A stretch of DNA of 64,000 nucleotides from Pseudoscleropodium purum (lineage: Eukaryota > Streptophyta > Bryopsida > Hypnales > Brachytheciaceae), in the NCBI GenBank assembly GCA_963969395.1, contig OZ017799.1, positions 20,152,501 to 20,216,500 on the forward strand. Direction: 5' to 3'. Below the pieces are notes generated by a model. It did not search any database. It was not told the DNA's origin and saw only the letters and a program-made list of their open reading frames with translations. Shown in pieces: positions 25,723-38,134 of this stretch (position 1 is its first letter; every line of letters begins with the position of its first letter). Made by a program: the position numbers and the translations under genes.

Positions 25723-28185
25723 ATGGCGAGGGCTTTAGTGGATCCGGTAAGAGGTTTCGAACTTACGCAATTCATGGATTAGAGACTGAGTTCCAGTTGA
25801 TGCCGAACTGGACTCGAATATGGTCTTCTGGTTTGCTCGGATTACGACAGGTTGCAAGAACGTTCTTCGGAAGAAATTTCGTCCTTAGATTTGCCATGTC
25901 AGTGGTATGAGAGGGTGGGACTGATGATCGAAACTGGTCAAGTATATGTGTGCTCAATTGTTGACCCTGTTGTAAGAAAAGAGAGCAAGTAGATGGTGGA
26001 CTGGAGTTTGATTTTGGAAGTTGCTTGCTCGAATTGAAGTAAACTGGTTGTATTTTTGATAAATTCATTAAGGATTTACGCTTTTGCGAATGCGTTCATG
26101 TTTGTGGGTATTAGACAGGGTAGGATTTGCATGATGATGCTGAATTGAGTGGGACAAGTGTGTGCACAGTTTTACTATGGCAAGCCAGAACCGACGTGGG
26201 TGGTGAACAATCGGCACCGGATGCTGGGAACCCCATATCAACACACTCCCACGTCGAGTAGCGGAGCGTACGAGTTTGGCCCTTATACTCGTGGAACTGT
26301 CTTGCCGGTTAGTTTTCAACTCAACCATAGCCACCCATTTCCTTTTTTTCACAATAGCCAGGTTTCTTTTTGTGTGGCTAGGTTTGAACACACTCAGATT
26401 CGGTGTTTAATGCTTCTTTGGTTTCACTACGGAATTGTTCAAACTAGATCATACACCCCCAGACAGTAAGTGATTTATTGAATTGAAGTAAACTGGTTTT
26501 AGATCCGTATTATGTAATTAATTATACTTGATTAGTTTCGTAAGTTAGCTTCTTTTGGGGGTAGGAAAATGACCGTCTTGTTAAAGCTCACCTACTTGCT
26601 GCTGTGATTTCTAAGTACACGTGCTTATGTCGAGAGATGAGTATTTAGCGTACCATTTTGTCGGTGGCATCCATTCGATCGTACTTCCTTCTGATTCTGC
26701 ATCATGAAACTTAGTCAGAAAATGGAGGTTGTGCAAATTACTGAGAAAATTGTATAAGAATATTAGCAATTTGACCCCCCCCCCCCAAAAAAAAAAACAT
26801 GCATTTTGATCCTCTTTTGCTGCGCAGGACGTGATAATCAAGGCACCTCTGTACGATTTAGTAGACGTGTCCCGGATCAAAGACGTTCTCAGTGTGGATG
26901 GTTAGTAACTAACTTCTCTCCAATGGGGTCGTATGGGGATTTTCTTTTGTCCAGTTTCCTTTTCTCTACTGATTCTGGTTATCAATAAAATTTGGCCCCA
27001 TCTGAATTCTACTATTTTCACAATATGATCAAAGAAATCGGCCAATTTAAAACCATGAAACCTCCGTCCTTGAAGGACCAAGGATTCATGGTTTTAATCT
27101 GACCAATTTGGATGATGCATATTGTGAACTCTCTTGTATGATTTGGATGGTCCAAGTTTTACAGATCACCACAGCCTGTGCAGAACATTGCACGTATTTA
27201 TGAATCACAAGAGGAATCCGAAAGTCCAGACCCAATTCCATGGAGCAACTACGGAAATGTCAGCTTGAGAATCTAACTTCAGACTCTATTCCAAACTCAA
27301 GCTGTGAAATTTGATAACTCCACTACAGAATGAAGTCTATGAACTTTTGAATTCCTATCGTGAAACTAGAAATGAAAATCGAACAAAAGCACCTCAATAG
27401 TGCTAAAAAGAAACAAGAGGCCCAATGCGGGTTTCTTGGTATTTTAGGATTAACAACGTCAATTTCGTCTAATGGCAGAATTCCACAACTTTGCATTTTC
27501 GAGGGAAACCTAATTCTATATCAGTCCTAATGAATCTATACCAGCCCTAGGTTTTAGAGCTCTGTGCAGATGAATGTCACAATTCTTGGTGCCCAGATTT
27601 GCGCCAATTCAACGACATTGACGAGTAACCCTTCTCCATCCACAGTAGAATTCCAATTGTCCTTTTCTGTCCAAATTCCATTCCTAGTGCACCCGACCCT
27701 CTCATCACTGGAACTTGACTACGAAATTTTTCAAAAATTCCGTAGATGGGCATTTTTTATTTCTCCTGTGATGATCTTCATCAAATTCATCACCAAAGTC
27801 TTCCTCAAATCTTCAGATTAATTGAAGAAAACAAAGCCTGACCTAACTGATCCCATCGCATCCTGCAGGTGTTTTCAATGTGGTGTGCGACATCCCCGCG
27901 CAGACCATCACGGTGTCTTCGCGCCTTTCTCCAAGCATCGTGGTGAACCTGGTGCGCCGCGTGATGAACAGCGCGCACATCATCAACATCGCCCAAGCGG
28001 CGCCCACGGCCGTGCTGCAACCCGCGTACACTACGCCCGTGGACCGAAGCACCGCCCGCGGCGCCGCTTACGACGACATGTACACTTACGAAGGACGCAC
28101 CGGCTACATCCCGCCCTATGCAGCTCCTTATGGCGGGCGATCCTACGACAATGAGTTCCGACCGGGACGCTACAACTACTACTGA
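25723..28185 (+). CDS. HMA-like domain protein lacking the CxxC metal motif, 4 exons
   Basis: Exons 25723-25746, 26170-26307, 26828-26900 and 27869-28185 join with GT/AG ends and matching phases to give 183 aa. Residues about 55-125 (VIIKAPLYD, then VSRIKDVLSVDGVFNVVCDI, then ITVSSRLSPSIVVNLVRRV) have the beta-alpha-beta-beta-alpha-beta pattern of heavy-metal-associated domains. The loop that would hold CxxC reads KAPLYD, so canonical metal binding is not expected. The N-terminal 54 residues (exons 1-2) are polar and unrecognised. The tail is rich in Tyr, Gly and Pro and ends RYNYY, with no CaaX box, so it is not a farnesylated HIPP. The first coding exon has only 8 codons but starts MARALVDP in good context and is needed for the frame. 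The function is unknown. Intron 2 contains a C12-A11 homopolymer junction (26775-26797). The last intron contains a long hairpin. Confidence 0.85.
27017..27128. ncRNA. Long imperfect hairpin in last intron of HMA-like gene (MIRNA- or MITE-like)
   Basis: Two arms of about 43 nt, beginning TTCACAATATG and ending CATATTGTGAA, pair with few mismatches. The inner 12 bp are perfect (AAAACCATGAA region). The 25-nt loop contains its own small palindrome GTCCTTGAAGGAC. The stem length and one-armed mismatch pattern are compatible with a plant pre-miRNA, but a small MITE would look the same. Expression cannot be judged here. Confidence 0.45.
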
Positions 28186-30816
28186 AATCACACTGGTGGG
28201 CACACTAAGGTACCGGTGGTAGTACATAGTAATCGATCAATTGCCGTGCTGGATACCGTGATATCATAATTAGCATGTTAAGTAGCGTGTTAGTCAGGGT
28301 AGACCAGGGGAAGCAACTACTGGCTAACCATGCTAGTACTAATTATGTGACTGTATATTACTTCAGATGGATGTATATCTAGCTGAGCATCACAAAGGAA
28401 ATGTATTCAACCGATTTGTGAATGTTTGGAAGACTCGATCTACGTGTACGTAGAGATTAAATGGGAGTGTTGGAAGAAGGTTTGGTGTTTGTGTTGCTTC
28501 TGTGGAGAGCATGTTGTATATGGATATCTCAGAATCTTGTCTTTCATTGACGCTACGGTGAAGTTTTGCGAGCCTGTTTGAGCTTGATTGAAAATGTCCG
28601 ACAACTAGGGTATGTTCTGTAAGGCGGAAGTTCAGATTTGCTATGAAAATAACCTCTCTGGCTCGTTACTCACGTGGCTCGGTTTGTTATTTTCATGTGG
28701 AGGCTCTACTTTCACATTACCGGTTCGTTGTAGGGAGTTAAGCTCGAAGGCCAAGTAGTGTTATATTGTGGAAAGTGTCCGTATTATATACCGGTAGTGA
28801 ATCCAGGTTTTAGGTTTAGGTCTTTGGAACTTTTGAAGTGGGCCTTCCGACACAGTCTCTTGCAGGTTGAATGTGCTTTCTTTTGCATGCTACTACATGA
28901 TTTGTAAAATCTCTGGAACAGTGGAATGCTTGTAATTGCTTACTCATCGAAATGTGGAATTTGCTGTTGAGTCAATTTCTTCTGGTGGGACTGTTGATGT
29001 TCTATGAAGCTGAGGCATGAATGTAAGATTTGCGATGAGAGCGCTAGCTAAGTCTGAACAATATGAGAGACGCCTATCTTGATCACGAACTGGAAAGAGG
29101 CTCTGGTGCAGAGTAAAAACCTTGTGAACTGATTGCCAGTTTGCGTGCCCTTTAACATATGTTGGATTAGACTTCACTAGGAATTTGACTTTTGTTTTTC
29201 ATTTATATATATCCACAAAAACTGTCGATTTCATTTCGGATGTGCATCAATGTGGTACCTGCTGAGCAATCCTCGATTTCATTCCTGACTGTCTACTATT
29301 TTCAATGACTCGACGTTACTTAATTAATTGTGTAGACTCTGTGATCCTTCTGAAGAGATGGGCTCAAACCCTGTGTTCGCGCTGCCCAAGAAATGTAAGA
29401 CTGAGTCAGGCACCCTGGACGGCTGCCGATTTCTTGCTTGTTGTCACAGAAGTCAAGAAACTGACTGGCAGCCCGGTCGTTGTAATACCTTAGCTGGTGG
29501 ATGGATGGATTTTTTTAATGCAAACCAAATTCTTCAAACTCGTAGTCCAGTCTCCAAAACACTTGCTAGCCAAACTAGAGAATCTAAACAGGCCCTTGCA
29601 AGTAGACTTTGCTGGAATTGCTGGACTGACTTAGTCCAGATCAAGAGCGTGTGTGGCCAAGGCAATATTAGCCTCAATTTCCCTCAACAAATTGTGCTCC
29701 TGCGTGGACTAGGTAATGACAGCCAAGGATATGGTTATCACTAATAAAATCCTCACATATTTGCAATTTTTGCACCTATTCAGTTGTCATGAAAAATCCA
29801 CCAAAAATGGCAATTTGGTACCTAATCATTTGGTAAGTAGCAAAGTAGGTACTAAACTGCCATTTTTTATACCTATTGCATTGATTGTTCCCACAATTGA
29901 CACTAATTGCAATTAAGCATACTTACTACTCTAAAATATATATACATTGTTTTTATTAGATCTTCTTGGCAAGTGAATGGGGATTCCAACTCACTTTAGC
30001 ATATATTATTTGGACATTGTTTGAATAAGTTAAAAGATCTTAAAGTATTGTTTGTTGGTATATTCAAAATTGACCTTAGATTCTCCAAGGCTCTTACATT
30101 TTGATTGTATACATTTAGCATCATCAATATCAAAGTTTTAGTGTCTTTTATTTGGTCCAAATGTAGGTGTCGCATTTTGGGCAATGATGATATAGGTGCA
30201 CATACTTTACCAAACATATTGCTAAGTACAATGGCAATGTACAGTACTTGGCAAGTCTCATTCGTTCACCACACTAAAATAACTTCTAGATAGTAGCACT
30301 TAGGCTACTTTGAAACACTTCCAATTGTTCACCTCTTCAAATCAGGGGCTTTAATTAGTAATATTAGGTAGGATTAGCAGTCTTACAACATGTATCATTA
30401 AGCAATTAATGAGATACTGCAAAAATCCTTTTAAACAATAAAAAATAACAAACAAATGTCATTGCAGTAGCAACTCGTATATATAGCTTCTAAAAATATA
30501 AACACAAATGGAATTCATGCATTTGCTCATGTCTAGCTAAAATTTTGTATAAATGAAGCTTATGTGTGCACTCAATCAATACAAATTTTGTTCAAGGAGA
30601 TGTTGAATGTGTGCATCTGTAGTTCCTATTTCTCTCCATTTCTCTCTTTAGGCGAATCCAAGTCTTTTGTCGTTATGCAGTTGTTCTGAAATCTTGTGAA
30701 TGATAGCAATTTCAATGCAAAGATTGGCTTTTGTGTCTTCAAGTAGAGTTTGCAAATTTTGGAGTGCTTGAATTATACATAGGTAAGAATGCTTGCATCA
30801 TTTGGAGATCTGCAAA
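28186..30816. other. 3' UTR of HMA-like gene and intergenic DNA
   Basis: The first several hundred bases are moderately GC-rich and probably 3' UTR. From about 29.75 kb the sequence turns AT-rich and repeat-like (30000-30165 pairs with 22205-22375). A 138-codon open frame at 29328-29744 has no recognisable motif and is not called. Confidence 0.5.
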
Positions 30817-33800
30817 CACTATAAGAAAATGGCCCTTATTGTGAGTGCAGAAGAATGACTTCTTATCTAGAATGACTAAGCAATGACTGTACCTCTATAA
30901 TTGCATCTTGACCAATTTGGAAGCAACTTCACAATCATTCACTATTTGCTGGTGTGACTACAAAATGAGGGTTCTACAAATTCTGACTTTCATCCGCAAT
31001 ATTCCATTGTGTGCATTGTCGACAGGGTGACGTTGCCCGAGTAGTCTCTAATGTCAATGATTGCGAATGACTAGAAGATCACTACAGTGACTACAAATTT
31101 CTTTCATGTGACTAAAATATTACTAAAAAATGATTACAGTGAGCATGCAATGAGTTACTTGTAAAGATAGCCTAAAGATGGCTTACATGTCACTGTGTTC
31201 TTCTTTTACTTCTTGCATTGCATTAAGCAAACGCAATTTATGGTTTAGGCTGACAATGGATGGAGTGTGAGCCTTTGGCAAAATGCTGCACTTTGTAGTA
31301 GTTGTTTTTTTAACCTTACATAAAGTTTTCATAAGCATTCTATTGTTGTGTTATTTGTGTAAAATGATATTTTTACCTTCCATTTCTTGATTTTAAAGAC
31401 TCTTCACTCATAGTTTGTAGTTTATTTTAGTTTATTTCTAATTTATTTATCCCTCTTTGTTCTAATTGTTGTGTTATTTGTTTCAAATTATATTTTTATG
31501 TTACATTTCTTCATTTCAAGACTCCTTACTCATAGTTTGATCATTAGATGTTTTTTTGGGGGTCGAGAAGGTTGTCTAGGCATGTTCCCGGCGTTGTTCC
31601 CCAAGTAGTTTGTGAATAGCCGCTATTAGAATTTTTTTTTTAATTTTTAAATGCAAAAATAAGTTGAAAAAAAATAATTAAAAATGACATGGCAGTCATT
31701 GTGCTATGTCACACAACAAGGAATGCAGATTTAGGTAGGGGAACTCACAGCCCTCTTGAAGGGTTGAATCTCATATAACAATTTATTTTATTTTATTTTT
31801 AAGTTTAGTGTTTCTGTTTATTTTCTTTTTGTTTATTTAGCCTTCTTTTTCTAATTCTTGTATTATTTATTTAAAATTATATTTTTATCTTACATTTCTT
31901 GATTTTTTTTGACTCTTTAGCCATATTGTAATGTTTACTTAAGTTCATTTTTAAAGTTTATTTTTTTATTTTATTTTATTTTATTTTATTTAGCCTTCTT
32001 TTTTCTAATGGTTGTATTGTATGTTTAAAAAACATGCGTGCATGATGTTTTTTATTGTTGCAATTTTTTCGTGAATAGACAAACACTGCACTCAAATATT
32101 TGCAAGAACATTGGCATATAAATTTTGCATTCTATATGAATTGATGGACAAGCTAAATTGAAGTGCTGAAACTCTAAATTACATGAGTACCATTAACTTA
32201 CAAGAATGAATTCCTTTACATCATGAGACCATTGGCCTTGGTTCTGGCAATTTACATGTACTACAGTGAGGCTTTCGTCATTGCCATTGTAATATAGGAA
32301 AGGCGGGCTTCCCTAGCTAGTACTAAAGACATGTGAGTAGAAAATGACTAGGTTGACTATGAGGCTACTTATCTAATACTAAACAATGACTATATCCTAC
32401 TTCCCTATGACTAAAGGGTCTTGGACTAGTACTTGCGTTTTCCATATCCCATATGGTTTATCTTGCCTAATCCCCTCCTACTTCTATAAAAGACTTTTTA
32501 TTTCTACTCCTTGTACTCATCCTAAGTGACTTTAGAAGCCATGCAATATTTAGCAAAAAATGGTGTATTATATATGGTGTAATGTATATAATATATTTTA
32601 TATAGTGTATGTTGTATTGCTATAACTTGAAAATGACAAGAGAATGATTGTTGATGTGAATATCCACGTCAGAATTTTTACGGGTCTGTTGTGACTAAAA
32701 TGTGGCTACAAAATGGTTGTTGATGTGGATGTCCACATTAGAATTTTCATGGACCTATGTGAGGTACTTTTTCACTAACTTTTACTTTTTGTCAAGTATC
32801 AGTAATATAGGAGTTCATCCGTGGATAAGCCAACGTAGTCTATCGTTAGTGCATCTAATGTCATTTTTAAAGTAGATTTTGGTCATGTGTATTAATTTAG
32901 TGAATCATACCTGGAAACTTTATTCTTAAACTTCTATTCTTTTTTTTTTTTTATTCCTAGGTTTTCTCAATTTGGTTGACAGTCTATTATCACTAATGTA
33001 GACACAATGCTCTATGAGTCCCGGTTCTATATAGTATTTCAGGGTGGGCAACACATCTTTGGTAATACGTCAGGCTAGATAACACGTCTTATACATGGAT
33101 GCAGCCTATGATCTAATCATATATATATACAAGATAATATTTTTAAAATATACAAATAATTCTTTAATTAACACATTTTTATGTATTGGGCAATAGGGCC
33201 AGTAATTGCTCTTTCTGAGCTTTTTGAATCTATGTATAAAATGACTACACGTGGCAGTCTCAGTGGGCAATACGTCCAATATGCAAGGTATGAAATGTTT
33301 AGGATAAAATACTAGATTCTTGGTCTTTGAGCTTTTTCCTTTCTTTTAAGATTGGGCAACAAGTCTCAGGGCAATAGGTCCAAAACCACAAGATGATTCA
33401 TCCCTAAACATAGACAAACATATATCAACCACAAAGAACATATAATCTCACGTTTCCGTCCAATTCTAAATCCAAGATATGAATTACAACTTTTATTTTA
33501 GAAGTTGTAGGACAGATATTCCAAACAAGGTTCACGGCCTAAGGGCCGTTCGAAAAATTTGGATATTTATTTTGTTTTCCATCAATTCATCTAGATTTTG
33601 AGGTCAAAATTTCAATTTTATTAATGTAATTTAATTTATGGCCCGTAGGTCCTATTGCCGTACCAAAGATCCTAAGACCATGCTAGGGGGCCTATGGCCG
33701 TGGCAATACGTCTAAATTTGGAGGTTTAAATCCCTAATTTCTTCGGAGGAAAAAAAATGCCGTGCCTCTAAATTCTGATCAACCTGCTTCACCAAATTCG

Positions 33801-35220
33801 AATTAGATCCATGCCCGAATTGAGATCACCCGTCAATTGTTGAACTTGCTCCGACAATCACTCTGCGTTTGTAGGTTTTTCAATTTTCAATGCTCCGATC
33901 GTGCTCTTGGATCCAAGCTCCTCAGATTGCCGTGAATTCACTACAATTTTGCCAAGCTGTTTGTCAAAATTCCTTCTGTGCTTGCTCACTCTACTGATTA
34001 CAGGATCAATTCATCCTGACTCCATTTCAATTGATTAGTTGCCACACCAATAATCTTGATATTGGTCGGATCGAAAACCTCAACAATTTGAAAAATTTCT
34101 TAATCACTCCATTGCAGGAAATCACTAATTTCTAATCGCCAACCTCTAATCAACCGAAATAATTCGCAGCCTCACTACGCTTTGGAAATTTTAGATTTAG
34201 AAATTTAGAAATTTCATAGATACACACACCAGAGGGCATTTACACAATTACAAATTTTACAGCGAAAGAAAATGTTTCACAATCACAGATAATACAACAA
34301 GAATTTGCGCAGAAAAGGCTTCAAATTATAATCGCACAAAAATTACAATGAAGAGTGCTTCTTCCTGAATGCACTGTGAAGTTTTTAAATACAAAAAATG
34401 ACAATGACAAGTGTTTCTCTCTGAATACACTATGAGAGAGAGAAAAAAAAAACTTTTTTTTTCTTGTATCTTTTCAAATGTCAGGAAGAAGGCTCACGCT
34501 TCTTCCAATTGTTTTCTTTTTCTTTTTCTTTTTTTCATCCAATTTGATGCCTCATTCATTCATTTTGCAATTTTTCATCCATATCATGTCCCATTCATCC
34601 TTTTGGCACCTTTTAGAATCTTTCATCCTTCTACGCAATTTTTCATCCATTAGGTACTTCATCCATCCAAACTGCCCTATTCACATTGCATAAAGTTTAA
34701 AAAATTGTTTTTTCGATTACTTTTAGCTACTTTCTGTTTTTAGTGTTTTCAGTCTATTTTTAAGCTATTTTTTGTACTTTTTAGACTACTTTCTACATAC
34801 ATTTTCAAAAGAAACTAAAAAGTAATCTAAAAACCAAAATCTGTATTCTACAATCTATCATGACTACAAAATAACTACTGATGTAGATGTCCACGACAGA
34901 TTTTTCATAGATTTGTCGTGACTAAAATGTGACTACTTAGTGATTGTGACGTGGAGGTCCACATGTCAGCTCCTTAGCCATTTTCTTCCACCAAAGTTTC
35001 TTTACCAATTCCCTTCCAAGTGAAGTTCTCATCCATTTGTTCATCCAAACCTTAAAAGATAGTGATAATATAGCCTTAGTCATTTTGGACCATGACTTGT
35101 CCACAATGACTCTAGCCAACTTTAGTCACATTTAAGTCATTTATGTCCAGAATGACTGCTCTACAGTCATTCTTCACAGTCATTCTTCACAGTCATTTAT
35201 ATAGCCATTTTTTTGTAGTG
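30817..35220. mobile_element. CACTA (En/Spm-type) element, 4.4 kb, no transposase seen
   Basis: The left end is CACTATAAGAAAATGGC. The right end, inverted, is CACTACAAAAAAATGGC. Both are flanked by AAA (30814-30816 and 35221-35223), the 3-bp duplication of CACTA elements. Both ends carry many short AATGACT/AGTCATT motifs in the subterminal ~200-400 bp (for example AGTCATTCTTCAC repeated just before the right end), as expected of transposase-binding subterminal repeats. Related 'GTGACTAAAATGTG' blocks with 'GATGTCCAC' occur at about 32640-32760 and 34860-34960. No frame resembles a CACTA transposase, so it is a large non-autonomous copy. The 33.0-34.4 kb part is less AT-rich and could be captured DNA. 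Confidence 0.88.
31330..32030 (+). repeat. Internal repeats within the 4.4-kb CACTA element
   Basis: A roughly 120-bp module (TTGTGTTATTTG, then ATATTTTTA, then CATTTCTTGATTTT, then GACTC) appears at least three times with drift, at about 31350, 31470 and 31860, with a further fragment near 32000. It is interrupted at about 31550-31770 by a different sequence related to 41990-42165. Confidence 0.65.
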
Positions 35221-35502
35221 AAATTGAGAATGTTAATTCATTTCTTGAATGTTTCGAGATTAGGCCAATTTTAGTCCCTATACACATTTGTACTTGCTAT
35301 TATTGATGGCTAGAATTTGAAATTCATTAATTGAAGATGATTTAACAATCCACTAGCCTATTTTTTGGCAAATTGATCATGTTATAATACTTGTCTTGAT
35401 AACATTGTGGTATGATGTTCCTTGTAGGGAATACATTATTTTTTTATTTGACTAGATTCATTTGCATTTTTAAGTGAGTTTTCTTGTGTTGATTGTGTGG
35501 AA

Positions 35503-36530
35503 ATGGTAGGTCATTGTTTGAGTACAGAGGAAAAAGGTGTCATAGTGAGCATGAGTCATTTAGAGATGTCACAATGTAGCATTGTAGCAAAGTTAGGCAT
35601 GCCATGTTCCACTATTGAATATGTATTGAAGAAATTCAACAATTATGGAACAATGGTTATTTGTAAGGTTGTATGTCAACGTTGCAAACTAACTAATTGA
35701 GGTAGAAGGGAATTAGGACATATTTTTATACAGAATAGACGCATTCCACATGTCTCTATTATAGAAAAGATGACCGAAAAAGTTTATATGCACACATTAT
35801 GAAAGGAGATTAAATGTATAGAGTTTCATAACCGCGTTCTAGCAAAGAAGCCATTTCTTAATGACAAGTACAAGACTGATAGATTGACATTTGCCCAAAA
35901 ATATTAGGCTTGAAAAGTATCAAATTGGATGAGTGTGATATGAATAAATGAGGCTTCATTTGAGATAGGCAAAAATTCCCAACAAGTGAAGGTTTGACGA
36001 TGACTGTATAAACGTTATTCATGGGATTGCTTAGCACCCATTTTCAAATTAGATTGTACATCTGTCATAATTTGGGATGCTTTTATACATTATAAGAAGT
36101 GCCCCATTGTTGTTATGCCATCCGATAAGTGGATAAATCCTGATTTTGTTAACATTGTATACAAGGGGCAATTGAGTGACTTTTTCTATATGCATGATGA
36201 TCCTCAAAGTCTTTTCCTCATGGAGGATGGTGCCCCAATGCATTGGAGTAACTTACCCAAACAATGGTGAAAAGCTCATAAGATCAGAAAGATTACATGG
36301 CCTACAAACTCAACGGACTTGAATCCCTTAGAGAATATATAGATGATTCTGAAAGACTTTGTACAAAAGAAACCAAGCTAAGCAACAAAGATGAATTGAT
36401 CAAAAGTATTAAGTAGGCATGGGAAGTTATATCTATGGAGACTCTTAAAATTCTCCTTGCTAGCATGCCTCACTAGATGAAGGCCATAATTAATGCAAGG
36501 GGTGGTAGTACTAGACGGAAGATAGTGTGC
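35503..36530 (+). pseudogene. Second Tc1-like (DD34E) transposase relic
   Basis: Homologous along its length to the relic at 8645, starting with LSTEEKGVIVSM and including FEIGKNS, SWDCLAP, MEDGAP and DLNPLENI. The second Asp (36226-36228) and Glu (36331-36333) are again 34 residues apart. The first catalytic position (35947-35949) is again Asn, in the same 93-codon register from the second Asp as in copy 1. Many in-frame stops and at least one frameshift near the 3' end show long decay. The 3' end retains GGSTRR. It lies 280 bp to the right of the 4.4-kb CACTA element. Confidence 0.88.
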
Positions 36531-36611
36531 TACAAAATGTTCTATTGTTGTATGCTTTGACTATTTTAATGTAATAAATGAATATGCCATGAAACTCAAG
36601 TGGAAGCAAAT

Positions 36612-36992
36612 AAGCAATTTGGGAGCAAATTCTATCTAATATGAGTTGGTGGATATTTTCACCATACAGGAAGATAGGAAATATGAGGATTGCTAAATTT
36701 TTAGATTTTTATTCAAAAAATTGAAATTACGGTGCATTTTTGGAGGCAAAAGAATTCTTAATCCATAAGCAATGTTTAGAGTCTTCTAATTTTGAGCATT
36801 CCAAACAATAATTTTTTGCTCATTACTACAAGTAATGTGTCATAACCTTATTAGTTGCCAACTTAAAAAGGACAAAAAAAACAAATTTCAAGCTTCACAT
36901 CTGGCAAATCTGGCCTAAGGTTGGAAATAAGCTTAGCACACTGTCCTGGTTGGGTACTAGGTATAGTTGGTAATTGGTGCCTCCACCTTAGA
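36612..36992 (+). repeat. Repeat shared, inverted, with the MITE at 61317-61879
   Basis: Read in plus, it runs collinearly with the minus strand of 61317-61695. Shared blocks are TAAGCAATTTGGGAGCA, 'TTGGTGGATAT', 'GGATTGCTAAATTTT', 'CATAAGCAATGT', 'CCTGGTTGGGTACTAGG' (GTGCTGGG there) and the terminal TGGTGCCTCCACCT followed by TA. It follows directly on the Tc1-like relic, so it may be that transposon's 3' end. Confidence 0.75.
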
Positions 36993-37924
36993 CTTCATTA
37001 TCTTCCAAACCCAATTTACAATTTGGAATTCTATGAATTTTTGAGCCTCTAGTGTTATTTCCAAGTTACAAGTTCACTATTGAATTTCAATTGCAGCAAG
37101 GGTAGACAAATGAGACTTGTCTAGTATTGTATAAGATAGCAAGTGTACAACAAGATTTTATTCTTCCAAATTATTTTAGTATCTAATATCTAAAATTTAA
37201 GTGCAAGGTTAAGTTGTGTCTGTCCTACCCTCAAATTTTAAGCCATTGATTTTAAATATTCTAAAAGTTGATTATAAATAGCTAAATTTAAAGCTTCAAA
37301 TTCTAGGGGTGCATTTTGATCTTGAGGTTAGATTCTACACTTGGTTGTATATCTTCTAAATCAATTTTTCTAGTTGGTGGCAAATAAAACTAAGATAGAG
37401 TAGCACTATGAGATCTAATCTTCTTGATTTTTACCAAGAATTAGACTTTTATATATCAACTACAAAATCATGCATTGGCTTGATGTTGAAGGATTTTATT
37501 TTAAGTTGTAGTTGCTACAACTTTTTTTTTAAATCCTTTCAAAAAATCATAGTATATAAATGATAGTTACCTCTCTCGTTAGCCTAATGAGGATTCTTTG
37601 TCATTCAATGGACACAAAACAATGGCTACTTCATTTATGGATTAAATATTTCCCAATTGGATGCATTTTACTTTTCAAAGCATTAGTCATCTAATATGTG
37701 GATGGTTGAGCCATTAAGGTTTAAATGCTAAAAGTGTTGAAGTCCATATTCTTAATGACAAGCATTCTTCTCACCCAAACTTGTACCTCTTATTTCATGC
37801 CCCAATTAGGCATATCATGTTCTTCTCAGTATATTATTTTTCAAATCTTATCAACTATCATGTGCAAATTTCTTAACCTTGTAAGGTTAGTAACTAAGTT
37901 ATGCCAAACAAACTCTATAACTCT

Positions 37925-38134
37925 TTTAACCTTGTAAGGATTGGTTGGTCTCCGAATATATCATCATTTGCTTAAAAAAATGAAAAAGTATTCATTGGAA
38001 GTCAAACTACTTTAGAAGATGTTCCCTTTTCACAACAAAACTTCAAGGATCAATAGTTTGCACTTCTGTCCTATAGAGGAGAATTCTCTATCATTCATCA
38101 GATACTTAGTATATGCGGCAACGTTATAGGGTTA
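37925..38134 (-). repeat. Partial copy of the foldback-MITE family
   Basis: It has the family core in complement (CATTGGAAGTCAAACT) with flanking 'GCTTAAAAAAATGAAAAA' and 'CTATCATTCATCA', and ends at GGGTTAATC, as the 1378-1828 element does. Confidence 0.65.

Noticed and set aside
27805..28227. 140-codon antisense frame
   Set aside because: Mirror of the GC-rich last exon of the HMA-like gene; no motif.
29328..29744. 138-codon plus-strand frame
   Set aside because: Length alone is notable; composition and lack of motifs or conserved splice partners do not support a gene.
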